Shown here: positions 26,417 to 59,910 of the stretch, piece after piece | How positions within the stretch are numbered: the first letter of the stretch is position 1 | How the letters are laid out: each line of letters starts with the position of its first letter | NCBI RefSeq assembly: GCF_031877795.1 | Contig: NC_133933.1 | Coordinates: 5,144,632 to 5,208,631, forward strand | DNA from: Strix aluco | Taxonomy: Eukaryota; Chordata; Aves; Strigiformes; Strigidae | Direction: 5' to 3' | Length of the DNA: 64,000 nucleotides | Notes under the pieces: model-generated | The model's input: only the letters and a program-made list of their open reading frames with translations | Told to the model about the DNA's origin: nothing | Database searches by the model: none | Position numbers and translations under genes: made by a program

Positions 26417-29066
26417 GGGAGCTGGAAACTGAACTAGAGTAAAACTTGCAAGTCTTGGCTGTGGCTTTCTGTTACCAATTTGCTTCTGGGCAGCGTTAGC
26501 ATACCTTTCTGTTAAAAGTAATAAATATTTAAGGCTCTGTTCTGTTCTGAAACTGCCATTGAAGCACAGAAACAATGTCTTGGGTTCATTTTTTTTCTTT
26601 TGTGTTTATTTGTTTTGTTGGCTTTTTTCATTTTTAGAGCTTCTTTGAACTCCTCTGAAATATGTGTAGATCTGAGACCGGCTAAAGCCCACAATGCAAT
26701 GCTCACATTCAAAAATACATGTTTGTCTTAAAGAGAAATAACTGTCTATTCCAAACCAGCCAACTTTGGGGTTGTTTTTTATGTGTTTTGGTTTTTTTTT
26801 TTAATGAATCATCTGGTTAATTTGGTCAGTGCTGTTTGCTGATAGTGAAACAGTCCTTTCCTAGCCAAACACTTTCTAATGTGTGCAGACTATCAGTTCC
26901 ATTATTCTTTACATCAAAGTAGTTGAAAATATTTGTTTAGTGAACTTTTGTGTTTAAACACACATCAAAAGCTAGACCGGCCTTTTACATATTTATTTAT
27001 AAAGAGGAAGCTGCTGTAAAATCTCCCTGGCCCAGTGTTGATCGGTAGGAAGGCTTTAACCATGGCAAGAGTTATTTTGAGTAATAAGCTTTGTGCTAGC
27101 TCTGATAGTATCTGTCAGGTTGTAGTTCTGCATACCAGGATCTAGAGCGTATGTTAGTGTGTTATGACAGTTGTGTGGCCACATTTCTGTGTTATGCTTG
27201 ACTTGAAGAATTTCAAGGGCACCTGTTTCTAACAAAAATGGAGAATTTTAAGAACCGAAGCTTTTGCTCGCTACAGAAGGTTTTGACCAAGGTGTTAAGT
27301 AGCGTTCTGAAGGCGTTTATTTTGTCAGTGTGAACTTCCTTCCTTCTCGCCGCTCTGCGTGTGGGTCACATCAGCTAAGTTTTTATTGACATTTTTACAG
27401 CATCATCTCATTGGTTTTGACTGGAAAATGGATCCTTTTTAAAGAAAAAGGTGGAGGAAATGTTGTTTTGTTTGCAATTGGAATAAGAAAGATGTAAAGT
27501 ACAATTAGACTACCCCAGATTGCATGTTATTAGTATTATCTCCTTGTCTATATCAGTATCAAATAAAAGGTTTCATACTGTGTTAAAACACCCTAATGCA
27601 GGCTTGAGCAAACTGAGTTAATAGTATCAAGAGTCTTTTAGCCAACAGTGGGAAGTGTGGGTTGGCCTCAGAAATTAGCTTTAATAAAAGGCACTCCTCG
27701 CTTCTTTGCTTTCTGCTTTTCTCTAATAAGCATTAACTAGCACCCAAAACCCTATGTGAAGGGGAAGATGTGGGACGGAGGAATAGCAGCACGCGGAGCC
27801 TTTCATCCAAGGGATATCAAAGCGTTCTGCAGCTGAACCTGGGGGGGATATGAATATGCTTATTTTGACAGTTGAGGCAGCACTGAGCATAAGCAATTTC
27901 TTCAAGGTAACGCAGGCTGGTTAAGGAACTCGTACTGCAAATTCTTTCATCAACTCGTTCAGGTATTTTTAAGGACAGCTCTTCCATCTTGTTCACTTTT
28001 TTCCCCAGATAATTATAAGTGGAATCTGGTAGTGCATGACCTTGTCCTTTTCACAGTGGCAATAAGGTGACAGTTTTAGATGAGGACTGTTTGTTTGTTT
28101 GTTGATGGCCCATGGTGAGAAATTATAAACGAGTTGTGAAAATGGTGTAGTGCCACAGGGCATTTCAGCTGCAACCTGGAAATTGTCCAGGGAAGTAATT
28201 TCCAGTGTCCTACCTCCTTTACTGTTTAAATTATTCCAGAGCTGGGAATTGGTTCCTGTGAGAGCTGACAGCGCACCTTTTTTCAATGAGAATTTCACTG
28301 ATTTGCTCCCATTCTATCCAAGTTAGATCCGTTAGTATAGCTGAGACATAGTACCTCAGTAGTAGGAATTGGTAATCCAGCTCCATAACTGCTTTATTTG
28401 CTGCCATAATAATTATCTTTTTGATTTATGCATCAGATCATTAAAGAAAAGTGTCTTGAGCTATAATTCTAGAGATGGGCATGCCCCTTTTTAATATTAA
28501 TATGATCTCATAGTGCTAGAATGAAAAGAATAGAGATTTATTTCTCCACCCTGTAGAGAAACTGGTTGAAACAATTTGCACATCACAGAGAAGGCGCTCG
28601 CTGGAAGATCCGGGCTGGAACTCCGGTCTGACGCCCTGTCTGATACCACATTGCTCCATCTGCTGAACCTCCAGCCAGTGGCCAACAGACCATTCAGAAC
28701 CTTCAGCACCTTCCTCTTCCTCCTCATCACCCCCAGAAACTGGGATTAATCCTTGCACAGCTGTTTTACTGGGGTTTTCCCTCTTTTGGGAACAACGGCT
28801 GACCTCTAAAAACAAACTCCGTGTGCACGGGTAAACAGTAATCATGATGGCCACTGGTGTAAATACTGAAAAAGAGGAAGTTGACAAATTCTTAAGTATA
28901 CTTAAATATTCTCGCTCTGTTTAGAAGGGGAGGGGGAGCTTACTCAGTCGCTTCCGTCTTCTGGGGAGGAAAAGGCTGAATTTGGTACTTCCCTTGTCAG
29001 AACTTCTCATCTTTGCATACATTAATGAAAACATCGAGCCTCTGCCTGGTGACTTGCTCCAGCAAA

Positions 29067-29100
29067 GGGCCAGGGTAGGGGCCTGGGCCTGGGCCGGGGG
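29067..29100 (+). other. G-quadruplex-type motif (six G runs)
   Basis: Six runs of three or more G at 29067-69, 29073-75, 29078-81, 29085-87, 29091-93 and 29096-100 are separated by loops of 2-3 bases. This satisfies the usual G3+N1-7 rule with spare runs and very short loops. It lies between the 3' ends of two convergent genes. Confidence 0.75.
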
Positions 29101-29791
29101 AGGAGGCAAGGCCGGCTGCAGCCTGAGGGCCAGGGCTGGCAGTAGGAAGCTGAACTCAAGGAGCAACGAGAGCGTAACCTTGTTGGTTTTCTAGCTTGTC
29201 GGAGAGCTGATTAATAATATTAACTCTTGCTGTGCAGATGTGCCAGCTGGTGTGAGAACAAGTGGTGTTTCTGTGGAAAGGAAAGGAGCTTCATCAGCGA
29301 AATCCCTTGGAGGTGCTGGTCTCGTGTTTAGGCCCTGAGCCAGTTTAGGTTTGTCACTTGCTAGGCTCCACGTGTCCCAGCGCTACCTGGCTGTCGTTTG
29401 CTCCTGTTAGCAGCGCAGAAAGAGCCGTTCCCAAGGCTTGTCTTTCCCCCCCCCAGTGACATGAATATCTCGGCGTCACGACTGATGTGAGGTGCACAAT
29501 CAGCGCCTTTCCCCTAGTTCCCTCTACGTAAGACGGGCCCTCTCCACGCGGAGGTGCAGAGGCTTTGATGTGGCTCTGCTCAGCTCGAGTTGAACCAAAC
29601 CCAGATTCAACAGGTTCAATTAGCTGTAGGTAGAGCAAAGCAGAGGGTGCGAAGGGGAGTAATTTTGTTTATTTATTTATTTAAAGCTCCTCTGTGTAAA
29701 TGGCAGCTCAGGAAGCACACATTTTTCAGTTCTTGGATGAATAAGGATCCAAAGAACCCCCACACGCTAGCAGCGGGAAACTTCTCCTGAC

Positions 29792-30215
29792 TAAAAGGGT
29801 CTGGAGCACGTGTCGTACGAGGAACGGCTGAGGGAACTGGGGGGGGTTAGTCTGGAGAAGAGGAGGCTGAGGGGAGACCTCATCACCCTCTACAACTACC
29901 CAAAAGGAGGGTGCAGAGAGCTGGGGATGAGTCTCTTGAACCAAGTAACAAGCGATAGGACAAGAGGGAATGGCCTCAAGTTGGGCCAGGGCAGGGTTAG
30001 ACTGGCTGTTAGGAAGTATTTCTTTCCAGAAGGGGTTGTTGGGCGTTGGAATGGGCTGCCCGGGGCAGGGGGGGAGTCCCCATCCCTGGAGGGGTTTAAG
30101 AGTCGGGTTGACCCAGCGCTGAGGGATCTGGTGGAGTTGGGAACTGTCAGTGTGAGGTTAATGGTTGGGCTGGATGATCTTCAAGGTCTTTTCCAACCGA
30201 GATGATTCTGTGATT
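29792..30215 (+). mobile_element. CR1 LINE, 5'-truncated 3' end
   Basis: About 420 bp typical of the CR1 3' region: GAGGAACGGCTGAGGGAACT, the GGAGAAGAGGAGGCTGAGGG block, AAGTAACAAGCGATAGGAC, CATCCCTGGAGGGGTTTAAG, GGCTGGATGATCTTCAAGG, and the terminal ATTCTGTGATT repeat that CR1 uses instead of a poly(A) tail. An open frame of 131 codons runs through it, but this is untranslated CR1 3' sequence, not a gene. The subfamily is the same as the copy at 36515-36741. Confidence 0.95.
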
Positions 30216-31772
30216 CCTGGAGTACTAAACTGTGAACTGGCAAAGTATAATTTCCACAAAAATAAATGTGCCTTGGTAGTAGTCTAATGGGAAGGCCTTA
30301 AACTTCATGTTCCTATTTATTTTTGTGACAACGGAAAACATTTCATCTACCAGCCCCCAGCCTGGTGGCGGTTCTGGGCTTTGGAAGACTGTTTTTGTGT
30401 TCTATTCACCGGTGTAAATTTTGAAGCTACTGCTGAGATATGAGGATATAATTTTAAAAATATCCTTAAAGCAATGTCACGGAATTCTCTTCCCTCCCCC
30501 TGTACGACTTGTGTGGCTCTAATTTCATAACACTGTGAGGTAGTGATGAAATGAGTCATAGGGGAAAACCAGGTTGTGTACAGAGAATCTCTGCGTGGTC
30601 GATACGGTACTTTGTAGCCCAGGAAAGGCTGGAAACAAATAAATGAACATGCTCAGGGCTCTGATGAGTTTTGAAGCTTGAGGAACCCCGGTTTTGCTCT
30701 ACGGTGTCTTCAGAGATCTAGACACCTTTGTCACTATGTTAAGTCTGTAATTAGAGTTTTGAAGTAGGTTTTTGAAGTCGCTTAATACATGTTCCCAGGA
30801 CTAGCAAAAGCCTTCTCTTTGAAAATTTATTTTCTGCTTTTTCTTAGTAGAAGGCAGACTCAGATTTATTCCCACAACGTCAGGTACAAATGTTTGTCAC
30901 TTAAAGAAGCAGTTGGCTCCTGCATCATTGACTTTGAGACCTACGTGAACAGGAGCCATCAGGAAGATGGCCAATTCAACATGAAAAGTGGCGAAAAGCA
31001 CTCAGTTCACAGCCTCGCTTTGTACTTCTGAGGCGGGTGGAAGATTCGCTTCTCTTTAAGTGGCTTTTTTAGACACGACGTGTTTGCTTTATTGCAGATT
31101 GTAGAAGTCAGGGAACAAAGGGAAATAAATGCTCCTGGGATTTGTTTGATGAGGAGTTATTGAAGTGGTGAGATGAAGCTAATCATGTTGAATTCCCATT
31201 CAGGAGGCAGTAAACTGCTGCTTCTCTGGTACTTAAGTTATGTGGCATGTGATTGCGAAGAGTGAGGCAGTCCCCCTTTGACGGCAGCGCAGTGACAAGT
31301 TAGAAAGCTCCTTTTAAAGCGAGTTTGAAATAAAAAGTAACACTAAATAGATTTTATCGATTTTTTTTTTTTTAGACAGCTGTAAAGAAGGTACAGAACA
31401 GAGTATGTCTTGCTATCAGATTTAAGTGTTCATTGTATTCATATCGCAGCAATCTTTATATAAAGTATTTACTACAAACAAATATGGATGAAAAGGCCTA
31501 ACCTTGCAGAGGGTTGGTTTAAGCTGAAGTACAAGCAGCAGCCTGACCTTATTTTATATTATTTTTCAATTACATTTGTTACACACTGTCAATTGTTCTT
31601 TCAGATTCGTACTAGCCTCTTCCCAAAACAAACTTGCAGCTTCCTCAGGAAAACATGCTAAAATAAGAGTAACTCTCAGCCAGCTAACCCCTACTCCCAC
31701 ACGCAGCCCCTCGTAGGTGGGAGGGGCAGCATTAGTTAAGCATGAGAAGCCATACGTTGAATATTTCAAGAG

Positions 31773-31778
31773 TTTATT
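31773..31778 (-). terminator. JAG1: Distal candidate JAG1 poly(A) signal
   Basis: AATAAA on the - strand, about 1.95 kb after the JAG1 stop codon. The longest human JAG1 transcripts, as I recall, use a site beyond the conserved proximal one, so this is the likeliest distal equivalent. No sequence alignment to the human distal site is visible to me. Confidence 0.45.
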
Positions 31779-32238
31779 TTATGCTTTACAAAGCACTTTC
31801 TGCCCATTCAAAATCAGAATAATCTATGGATCCTTTCCCATCCCGGTCAGCAGTTTGGATCTTGCCTAGCTACTTAAATTTGGTTACTATCTGGTGGTAG
31901 CTCATTGGCCCATGCAAAGTAAACGTGTTGCACAACTCCAGTCACCTCCTCCTCCTCTCAGAAGTACACGGAGGTACACGAGCCAGAAGACACTGAGAAC
32001 AAGGGACCTGCTGCTTTCAAACCCCCTCAGCCTGGTTCAGAGCCAGAGGGGAACGTGTAATCATCTAACAAAAATCTGACTGACTCCACTGAAATCAGTG
32101 GCAGGTCTTGGAAATGTAAGCCAGCACCTGCCCCTGGTTTTGCACAACTAACTTAGTTGGGAGTGCCTCCCAGCTCAATAATCTCCACGCTCTTTTATGT
32201 TTTCATACAAAAAATTTAATAAATATTACTTTTCAAGA

Positions 32239-32244
32239 TTTATT
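32239..32244 (-). terminator. JAG1: Proximal JAG1 poly(A) signal, conserved with human
   Basis: On the - strand the context GGCAATAAATCTTGAAAAG, followed by TAATATTTATTAAATTTTTT and GTATGAAAAC, is nearly identical to the human JAG1 3' UTR as I remember it. An ATTAAA variant follows at 32220-32215. Cleavage would be expected around 32195-32225. Confidence 0.65.
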
Positions 32245-32405
32245 GCCAGGAACAACACATCAAAGATGCATTTTCATATAACACTAATATCACAATACAA
32301 GGTATCTTCATGATCTCGATGGTTAACCACCGAGATTACTATGTTTATAAGCCTTTTGATCTTAAACGTTGTAATAGCACTTTGATTTCCTCACTTGTTA
32401 AGGCG

Positions 32406-32412
32406 GGCAGTG
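32406..32412 (-). promoter_or_regulatory. JAG1: miR-34/449 seed match in JAG1 3' UTR
   Basis: The - strand carries CACTGCC, complementary to miR-34/449 positions 2-8, in the context TACACTGCCCGCCTTAAC. The human transcript has the same site in near-identical context, and JAG1 is an established miR-34a target. Confidence 0.6.
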
Positions 32413-32458
32413 TAATCTATGGCAAACCTACACAGTGATCTTACTGGACATTCTACTG

Positions 32459-32466
32459 TTCAAGTA
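32459..32466 (-). promoter_or_regulatory. JAG1: miR-26 8-mer seed match in JAG1 3' UTR
   Basis: TACTTGAA on the - strand is a full 8-mer match to the miR-26 seed. It lies 46 bases upstream, in transcript terms, of the miR-34 site, and the surrounding GTTGAATACTTGAAC is the same in human as remembered. Function is inferred. Confidence 0.45.
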
Positions 32467-33720
32467 TTCAACAACTAGCTTATTAGAATACTCCCTAAAT
32501 GCAGTAGATTACAAAAAAAGTCAAATCTACAAGTGGTTCAGTATTACATATTCATGGTGAGAAAAAAAATAATTAGAATTTACAAAATAAGATTGCTGTG
32601 TTTCCAACTTCACACGCTAATTTGATATTTTAATTACATGCAACCACTCACATTTCATCTACATAAAGTAATAAACTCAGTTTTGTTCCCTTAAACTGCT
32701 TCTTAGCAGATTATCTGCCTGTCACTCGTTTTTCAAGTCTAAAGCAGCAAAAAAAATTTTCTAGTCTAATTATCTAAACTGCCTCAGTCAGTACTTACAA
32801 ATAGTCTTAAAGTGATACTATGGAAGGTGTTTCAAACGTTTGACATTGTACAAAAACCAGCATCAAGGCATGAAAGCCCATCCTATTAAAAATAAACTAT
32901 TTTAGAACACCTTAGTTTTGGCATATAGGCAACATGTAACAAGAAAATAAATTCAAAATAGAGAAGCCACAAGCTTACAATGCTATCAAAAACCTTCAAC
33001 TCTAAACACATACATATAAATAAAAAGGAATGATATTTTAAGGCTCTTGATTATTAAGTTAATAAATCAAATATACACAGTGATTAATAAAAAAAGAATT
33101 ATTTACATATCTATACAAACTTCTATTTTTGACACATTTTCCTCTTTAAATTCTTCATTTACCAGCAACTGCTGACAAGTTCCCCCCACCCGCCCCCAAC
33201 AAAAATACAATAAAAAAATAAATAATAAACTTATTTTTGATAGTTGCTGTGGTTCCGAGCTGCAAAGGCACTTTCAAATACAGAACTAGTTGTACGTCAC
33301 CATAAAACCAATATACAAAAAACTCAAATTCAATAAATATAAATAAAATGTATTATTCTAAAGAAACTGTATAAATCGGGACATCTGGCAGAAAAAAAAA
33401 ATTAACACTAAGGAAGAGTAATAAGGCTATGTAATACCTTATGAAACGTTTCCATGATGTGTCAGCTACAGCTGAATTTACAGGAGGGCACTTTTGACTA
33501 GTTTTGCATAGATGTGAAATGCAGCACTTGGTATTCCAGCCAACCACAGCAACTATCATTGCCAGTGTAAGCCAGCTTGTCAAAACTTAAATTAACACAG
33601 GGATTCTAAGTAAATAATAGCCTTAGACTCAAATATTACACAACAGTTTAAGAACTACAAGCTCTTGAGTGCCTTTAGAACGCCGTTTAAAGGCCCTGCG
33701 CGGCAGCACCCCGCTGTCTG

Positions 33721-55994
<22,274 letters not shown>

Positions 55995-58900
55995 CTGCAA
56001 AAGAAGAAAAAAGAGTTAGTTTCAAGGCCACACATGACTGTAAGACATTAAAAAACCCCATGTCCACCAGCAACAATTTTAATTAAAAGGGAAAATTCCT
56101 GGTCTCTGCCCTAAAATGGAATACTTGAAAACATAAATAGGTAATAGATTATACTTGAGACAAACATGATCTTCCTGAAACCCCCTAAGCTACCTTATCC
56201 AGTCTGACTTAGAAGACCTTTCACCTTGGATAGCTCATCTTTGTCATCATTAATGCATCTTATGTACTTAACCAGGAAGTACAGCCTTTGACACTATGCT
56301 GTAGCCACAATAAAGCACGTGTGGAAGAACTGCACATGGAAGACAGAAAACACCGGGCTGGCAGAGCAGCATCAAAAAAGCAGAACCAAACCCCCACCCT
56401 CAAAAACTGCTTCAAAAGAATTTTGTTACAGAAGAATAGTCTTGATGTCCCTTCCCCCAACCGTCCTGAAAGCAAGAAGTGTTGCTAAGATTACTGTGCT
56501 CTGCCTTGACAGCCCGATCTCTAGGGACTTTGCTTTTCAGCACCCCCTTTGAAAGCTTTGTCTGCATGAGGGCCATCGCAGCTCCCACAAGTATCAGGTA
56601 ACCGAGGGAAGAACTGATGGATATGGGAAGGGGGTGGGGTGAGAGAGAAGCATTGTAAAACAAAGGCTAAGACCAGACTATTTGGAAGAGCAGGGAAAGG
56701 GAAGACGGGCTATCCACCCCGTGTCACATTTACAGATGCACTAATCTGCCAATGAGCTCGCCAGCACTCCAGTAATAATAATCATAAGCATAAACTAACT
56801 GAAGTGACTCCATGGGTTGGGAAGCTGCCAGCTATTACATCTAAGCCACCTTTATCTTCAATCCTAACTTGAGAACAAGAGCCATTAAAACGTCTTCTCC
56901 TCCCCCAGCTCTACTCTGAGATATTATTATCCAGGCTGTATCTTTCAAAATTGTCATTTAGCAAGCCATATTCAAGTTTACAGAATGATTCAAAACCAAA
57001 ACAACACACACACACACCCCCCTGCAAAAAAAAAAAAAAAAAAGCGCTGAGGAAAAATAAGAAAAAAAATTACTTTAAAAAGTATAATAATAACTATAAA
57101 TGAGGTAACGCTCTTTCTGGTGAGCGGAACAATAATAGAACAAATAAAAACTCTCCATGAAGAGTTTTGATACTTTGCCATACAAGCTGTATATCGTAAG
57201 GTTTATTTCTCCTTAATTGTATCTGCGCTCACTCACAGTCTGCTCATTTGTGGTCTGCAGTGCTTAACACCTTTTCTGTAACAGAAACCAAAATACAGTT
57301 CCGGGAGTAAGCTGCTACAAGGTGCGAGCGTAAGGCAGACCTCAAATTCCTTGAGAGGGAAAAAAAAAAAAAAAGAAGGGGAAAAAAAAAAAAAAAAAGA
57401 GTTGAAGCAGACTGCTTTCTCACGACTGGACACAGCATGCAGCCTCTGAATGAAAACCTAGTTTGTGATGGACACTGGCTTGCAATATAGCCTAAATATG
57501 TTTCATATTCAAAGCAGACTAGGATTCCATTTCGTTCACTGATAACTGTGGGAAAATGCTTCCAAAGTAAGCAAAGCTGGGCAAGCCAAGACATGCACCC
57601 AAACTTCTATAGAGAGGCTCCACTGGCCCAAACCATTTTTGGTTAACATTTCATAAAAGTTACATATTGTTTGTTACTATTCTAGATGCAGTCTGCCAGC
57701 TTAAAAAAACCTCTGAAAATAAAACACGACACAACATGATCATTTAACACTGTTTAAAGCAGATTTAAGAAGTTCTTACACAAGTCAGAGGTAAAAAAAA
57801 AAAACCACAAAAACCAAACAAAACCAGAATAGAACTCCAGAGCCATATCACAGATACAGATTGCACTATCCTGGGTGCTTCCTCACTGGTTTAATTACCA
57901 ACATTGAGAAGCACAACATGTTACTGCAAGCTTGAAAAAAATATTATGATCTAGAGAATGAATTATGGCAACTAGCACTACTCCAATAAAGTGAAGGATG
58001 TTTTCCTTTTGGCCTTGCATAATTGTTTTGGAAGATATTTTGTCTAAACTCATAGCAACAGTTCCCGGTTGGTTCTCAGGACTGTTTACCAACACACCTA
58101 GCCCTTAAGGAAAGGAAAGGCTGAATCCTAGTGCTACTGTTGCTAGATACTTGTGTGACCACTTTCCAACAGAGTTTGTTTAAAGAGAGGAGACGCTTCT
58201 GCTTAACTGGATGGAAACAAAATGCAGGGGGAATAGACCTACCCTAGCAATTCCCTTGTTTCTGTGTGCCCCCTCTCACCTCATCTGAATATTTTAAATG
58301 AAGAATCCCTGTCCTGAAAAGAGATGATACAAAGAATGGCAGTTTAATCTCTTGGCTCTGTCCCTCTCAGCACGAGGCAAAGAAAGGAACAAGACTTTGT
58401 GTTCAAGATGGAACACTCCTAAACAAAAGGCACACAGACACCCACAGCCCCACGACAACAGTAGCAAGCCCCCCTCAACAATCCAACTATCACATACCTC
58501 CAGCCAATTCCCACCCCCACCCAAAAAGAAACCAGTTCTGTGCAAAGACTGCACTGTTGAGATTTTTTTAAGAGTGCATATCATCCCCACTCTATAGATC
58601 AACGATTCAGATATCTCAGGAATGACTACTTACAGCGCGGAGGTTTAAGTTTTCCCATGCCCACAGATGACCTCTGCCCATCTTTGAATAAATATATACA
58701 TCCAGACACAAGAATTCCACATCATGCACCTTATTCCATCAAAGCAATGTCCTAGGCAACAAGGCAGCAGTGAACTTTCCAGAGTCACACCCAATTAGCC
58801 ACTGTAAACCTGAGCTTGACCAGAAGGCAGGGATTCTGGCTCGAGAGGAAAGGCAGCTTGAAAGGAACAGCAAGCCGGCACAGTTTGCAGAACATCCACA

Positions 58901-59419
58901 GTCTGATCGGCCCAGAGGGCTGAAAGGCAGCATGGTCAAATTTAAGCAAAACTCCTATGAGTTAAGCCATGAGAGGATGGAAATGGTTAAGTTCACACTC
59001 CAAAAAACTGAGAAAGCCCCAACAGGCAAGGGCCATTTTCCTCAATGAGACACCGGGATTTAGTCTTGATCCATTGATAATACAACTCAAGAAAGACTTT
59101 GAAGACCCTGAAGTCCATCAGAAACTGTCCCTTTTAAGGGTCTCAAAGGGCAAGGCAACCTCTTTTCTGGTTATTTAAATGAAATACTAGCAGCTCCAGG
59201 TAAGCAGAAGGTGTTTAAAGCTCTCAGCTTGATTACCTTCTTCCCTCCCTTCATGCAGACATCCACCCAAAAGATGTGTTTTTGTACTTTGGCTGCTAAA
59301 GGCATTCTGCGAGTCAGTGGGACAGAGCAAGATTAAAACATCAGGCTCATTAGTGAAAGGACTGCCTCCTTTTTGAAAGACGTTGCAACTAGTCAAACTT
59401 CTTTCCCTCCTATCCTTGT

Positions 59420-59910
59420 GGTTAAACCATGCAAGAGCTTTGCTGAGCATGTGAAACCATGACTAGACAAATGCAGTGGGAAGTTCGCGTTCTGGATGCT
59501 GCGCCTGCTCCTCCTCTGCCAAACAAGGAGAGCAGGTTAAGCCCAGCAACATTCTCCTCACGCTCCGCCAGCCACGCACAGCTGTGGAGACCAGTTTGAG
59601 AACGGTGCTCGCACCCTGCCTGCGTCCTCGGGCAGAAGGTTAGGAGACCGGCACGCTGCCACAGCAAATTGCCAAGAGCTCCAGCAATCCCCCCTCCCTT
59701 CAGCTGGGAGGGGGGGAGACGGGGAAGAGGGAAACTGAGGCGTATTTCAAAGCGCCCGAGGGCGAGGGAGGAGGGCATCTCCGAGCAGAGCGAAGGCTGG
59801 TCACAAAAGCCCTTCCTCTAAACCTCAGCAGCACTCGCTTGGGTACCCCTGTTGCCACGTGACAAGTCACGATGACGCTACACAGATGCGTCACGTCACG
59901 GACAGCCAGC
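59420..59910. promoter_or_regulatory. GC/CpG-richer patch with E-box and CRE-like half sites
   Basis: This stretch has clearly more CpG and GC than its AT-rich surroundings. At its right end are CACGTG (59856-59861), TGACG (59873-59877) and two tandem CGTCA (59889-59893, 59894-59898). CACGTGAC suits USF/TFE-type factors and TGACG/CGTCA suits CREB/ATF. Could be an intronic enhancer or alternative promoter of JAG1, or an unrelated GC patch. No TATA box or conserved first exon was identified. Confidence 0.35.

Larger units (their letters stand above)
24611..31749. other. Intergenic region between convergent SLX4IP and JAG1
   Basis: No coding exon was recognised. It contains a 23-base A tract (26394-26416), a guanine-run cluster (29067-29100), a CR1 3' end (29792-30215) and a GC-richer stretch around 28.9-29.6 kb. 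The longest open frame outside the CR1 is 123 codons (28516-28887, - strand) and has no family signature. Distal JAG1 regulatory elements could lie here, but nothing in the sequence proves it. Confidence 0.6.
31750..33720 (-). other. JAG1: JAG1 3' UTR
   Basis: AU-rich sequence downstream of the stop codon. Long stretches match the human JAG1 3' UTR as remembered, for example the AAAGTGCCTTTGCAGCTC block near 33255-33275, the TAATAATCAAGAGCCTTAAA block near 33040-33060, and the ACTGAGGCAGTTT block near 32780. The ATTTA and TTATTTA-like AU-rich elements seen here are typical of unstable signalling mRNAs. The segment before the proximal signal is about 1.5 kb; the extension to the distal signal is less certain. 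Confidence 0.8.

Noticed and set aside
29810..30205. 131-codon open frame on the + strand
   Set aside because: It lies wholly inside a CR1 3' end, whose conserved 3' region reads open by chance. Not a host gene.
32535..32545. miR-200 site in the JAG1 3' UTR
   Set aside because: CAGTATTA is on the + strand; the transcript carries TAATACTG, which is the miRNA-like sense, not a target.
59422..59778. 118-codon frame in the GC-rich patch as a possible JAG1 first exon
   Set aside because: No signal peptide followed by the QFELEIL-type start of mature JAG1; the frame is Arg/Pro-rich as expected of GC-rich DNA.
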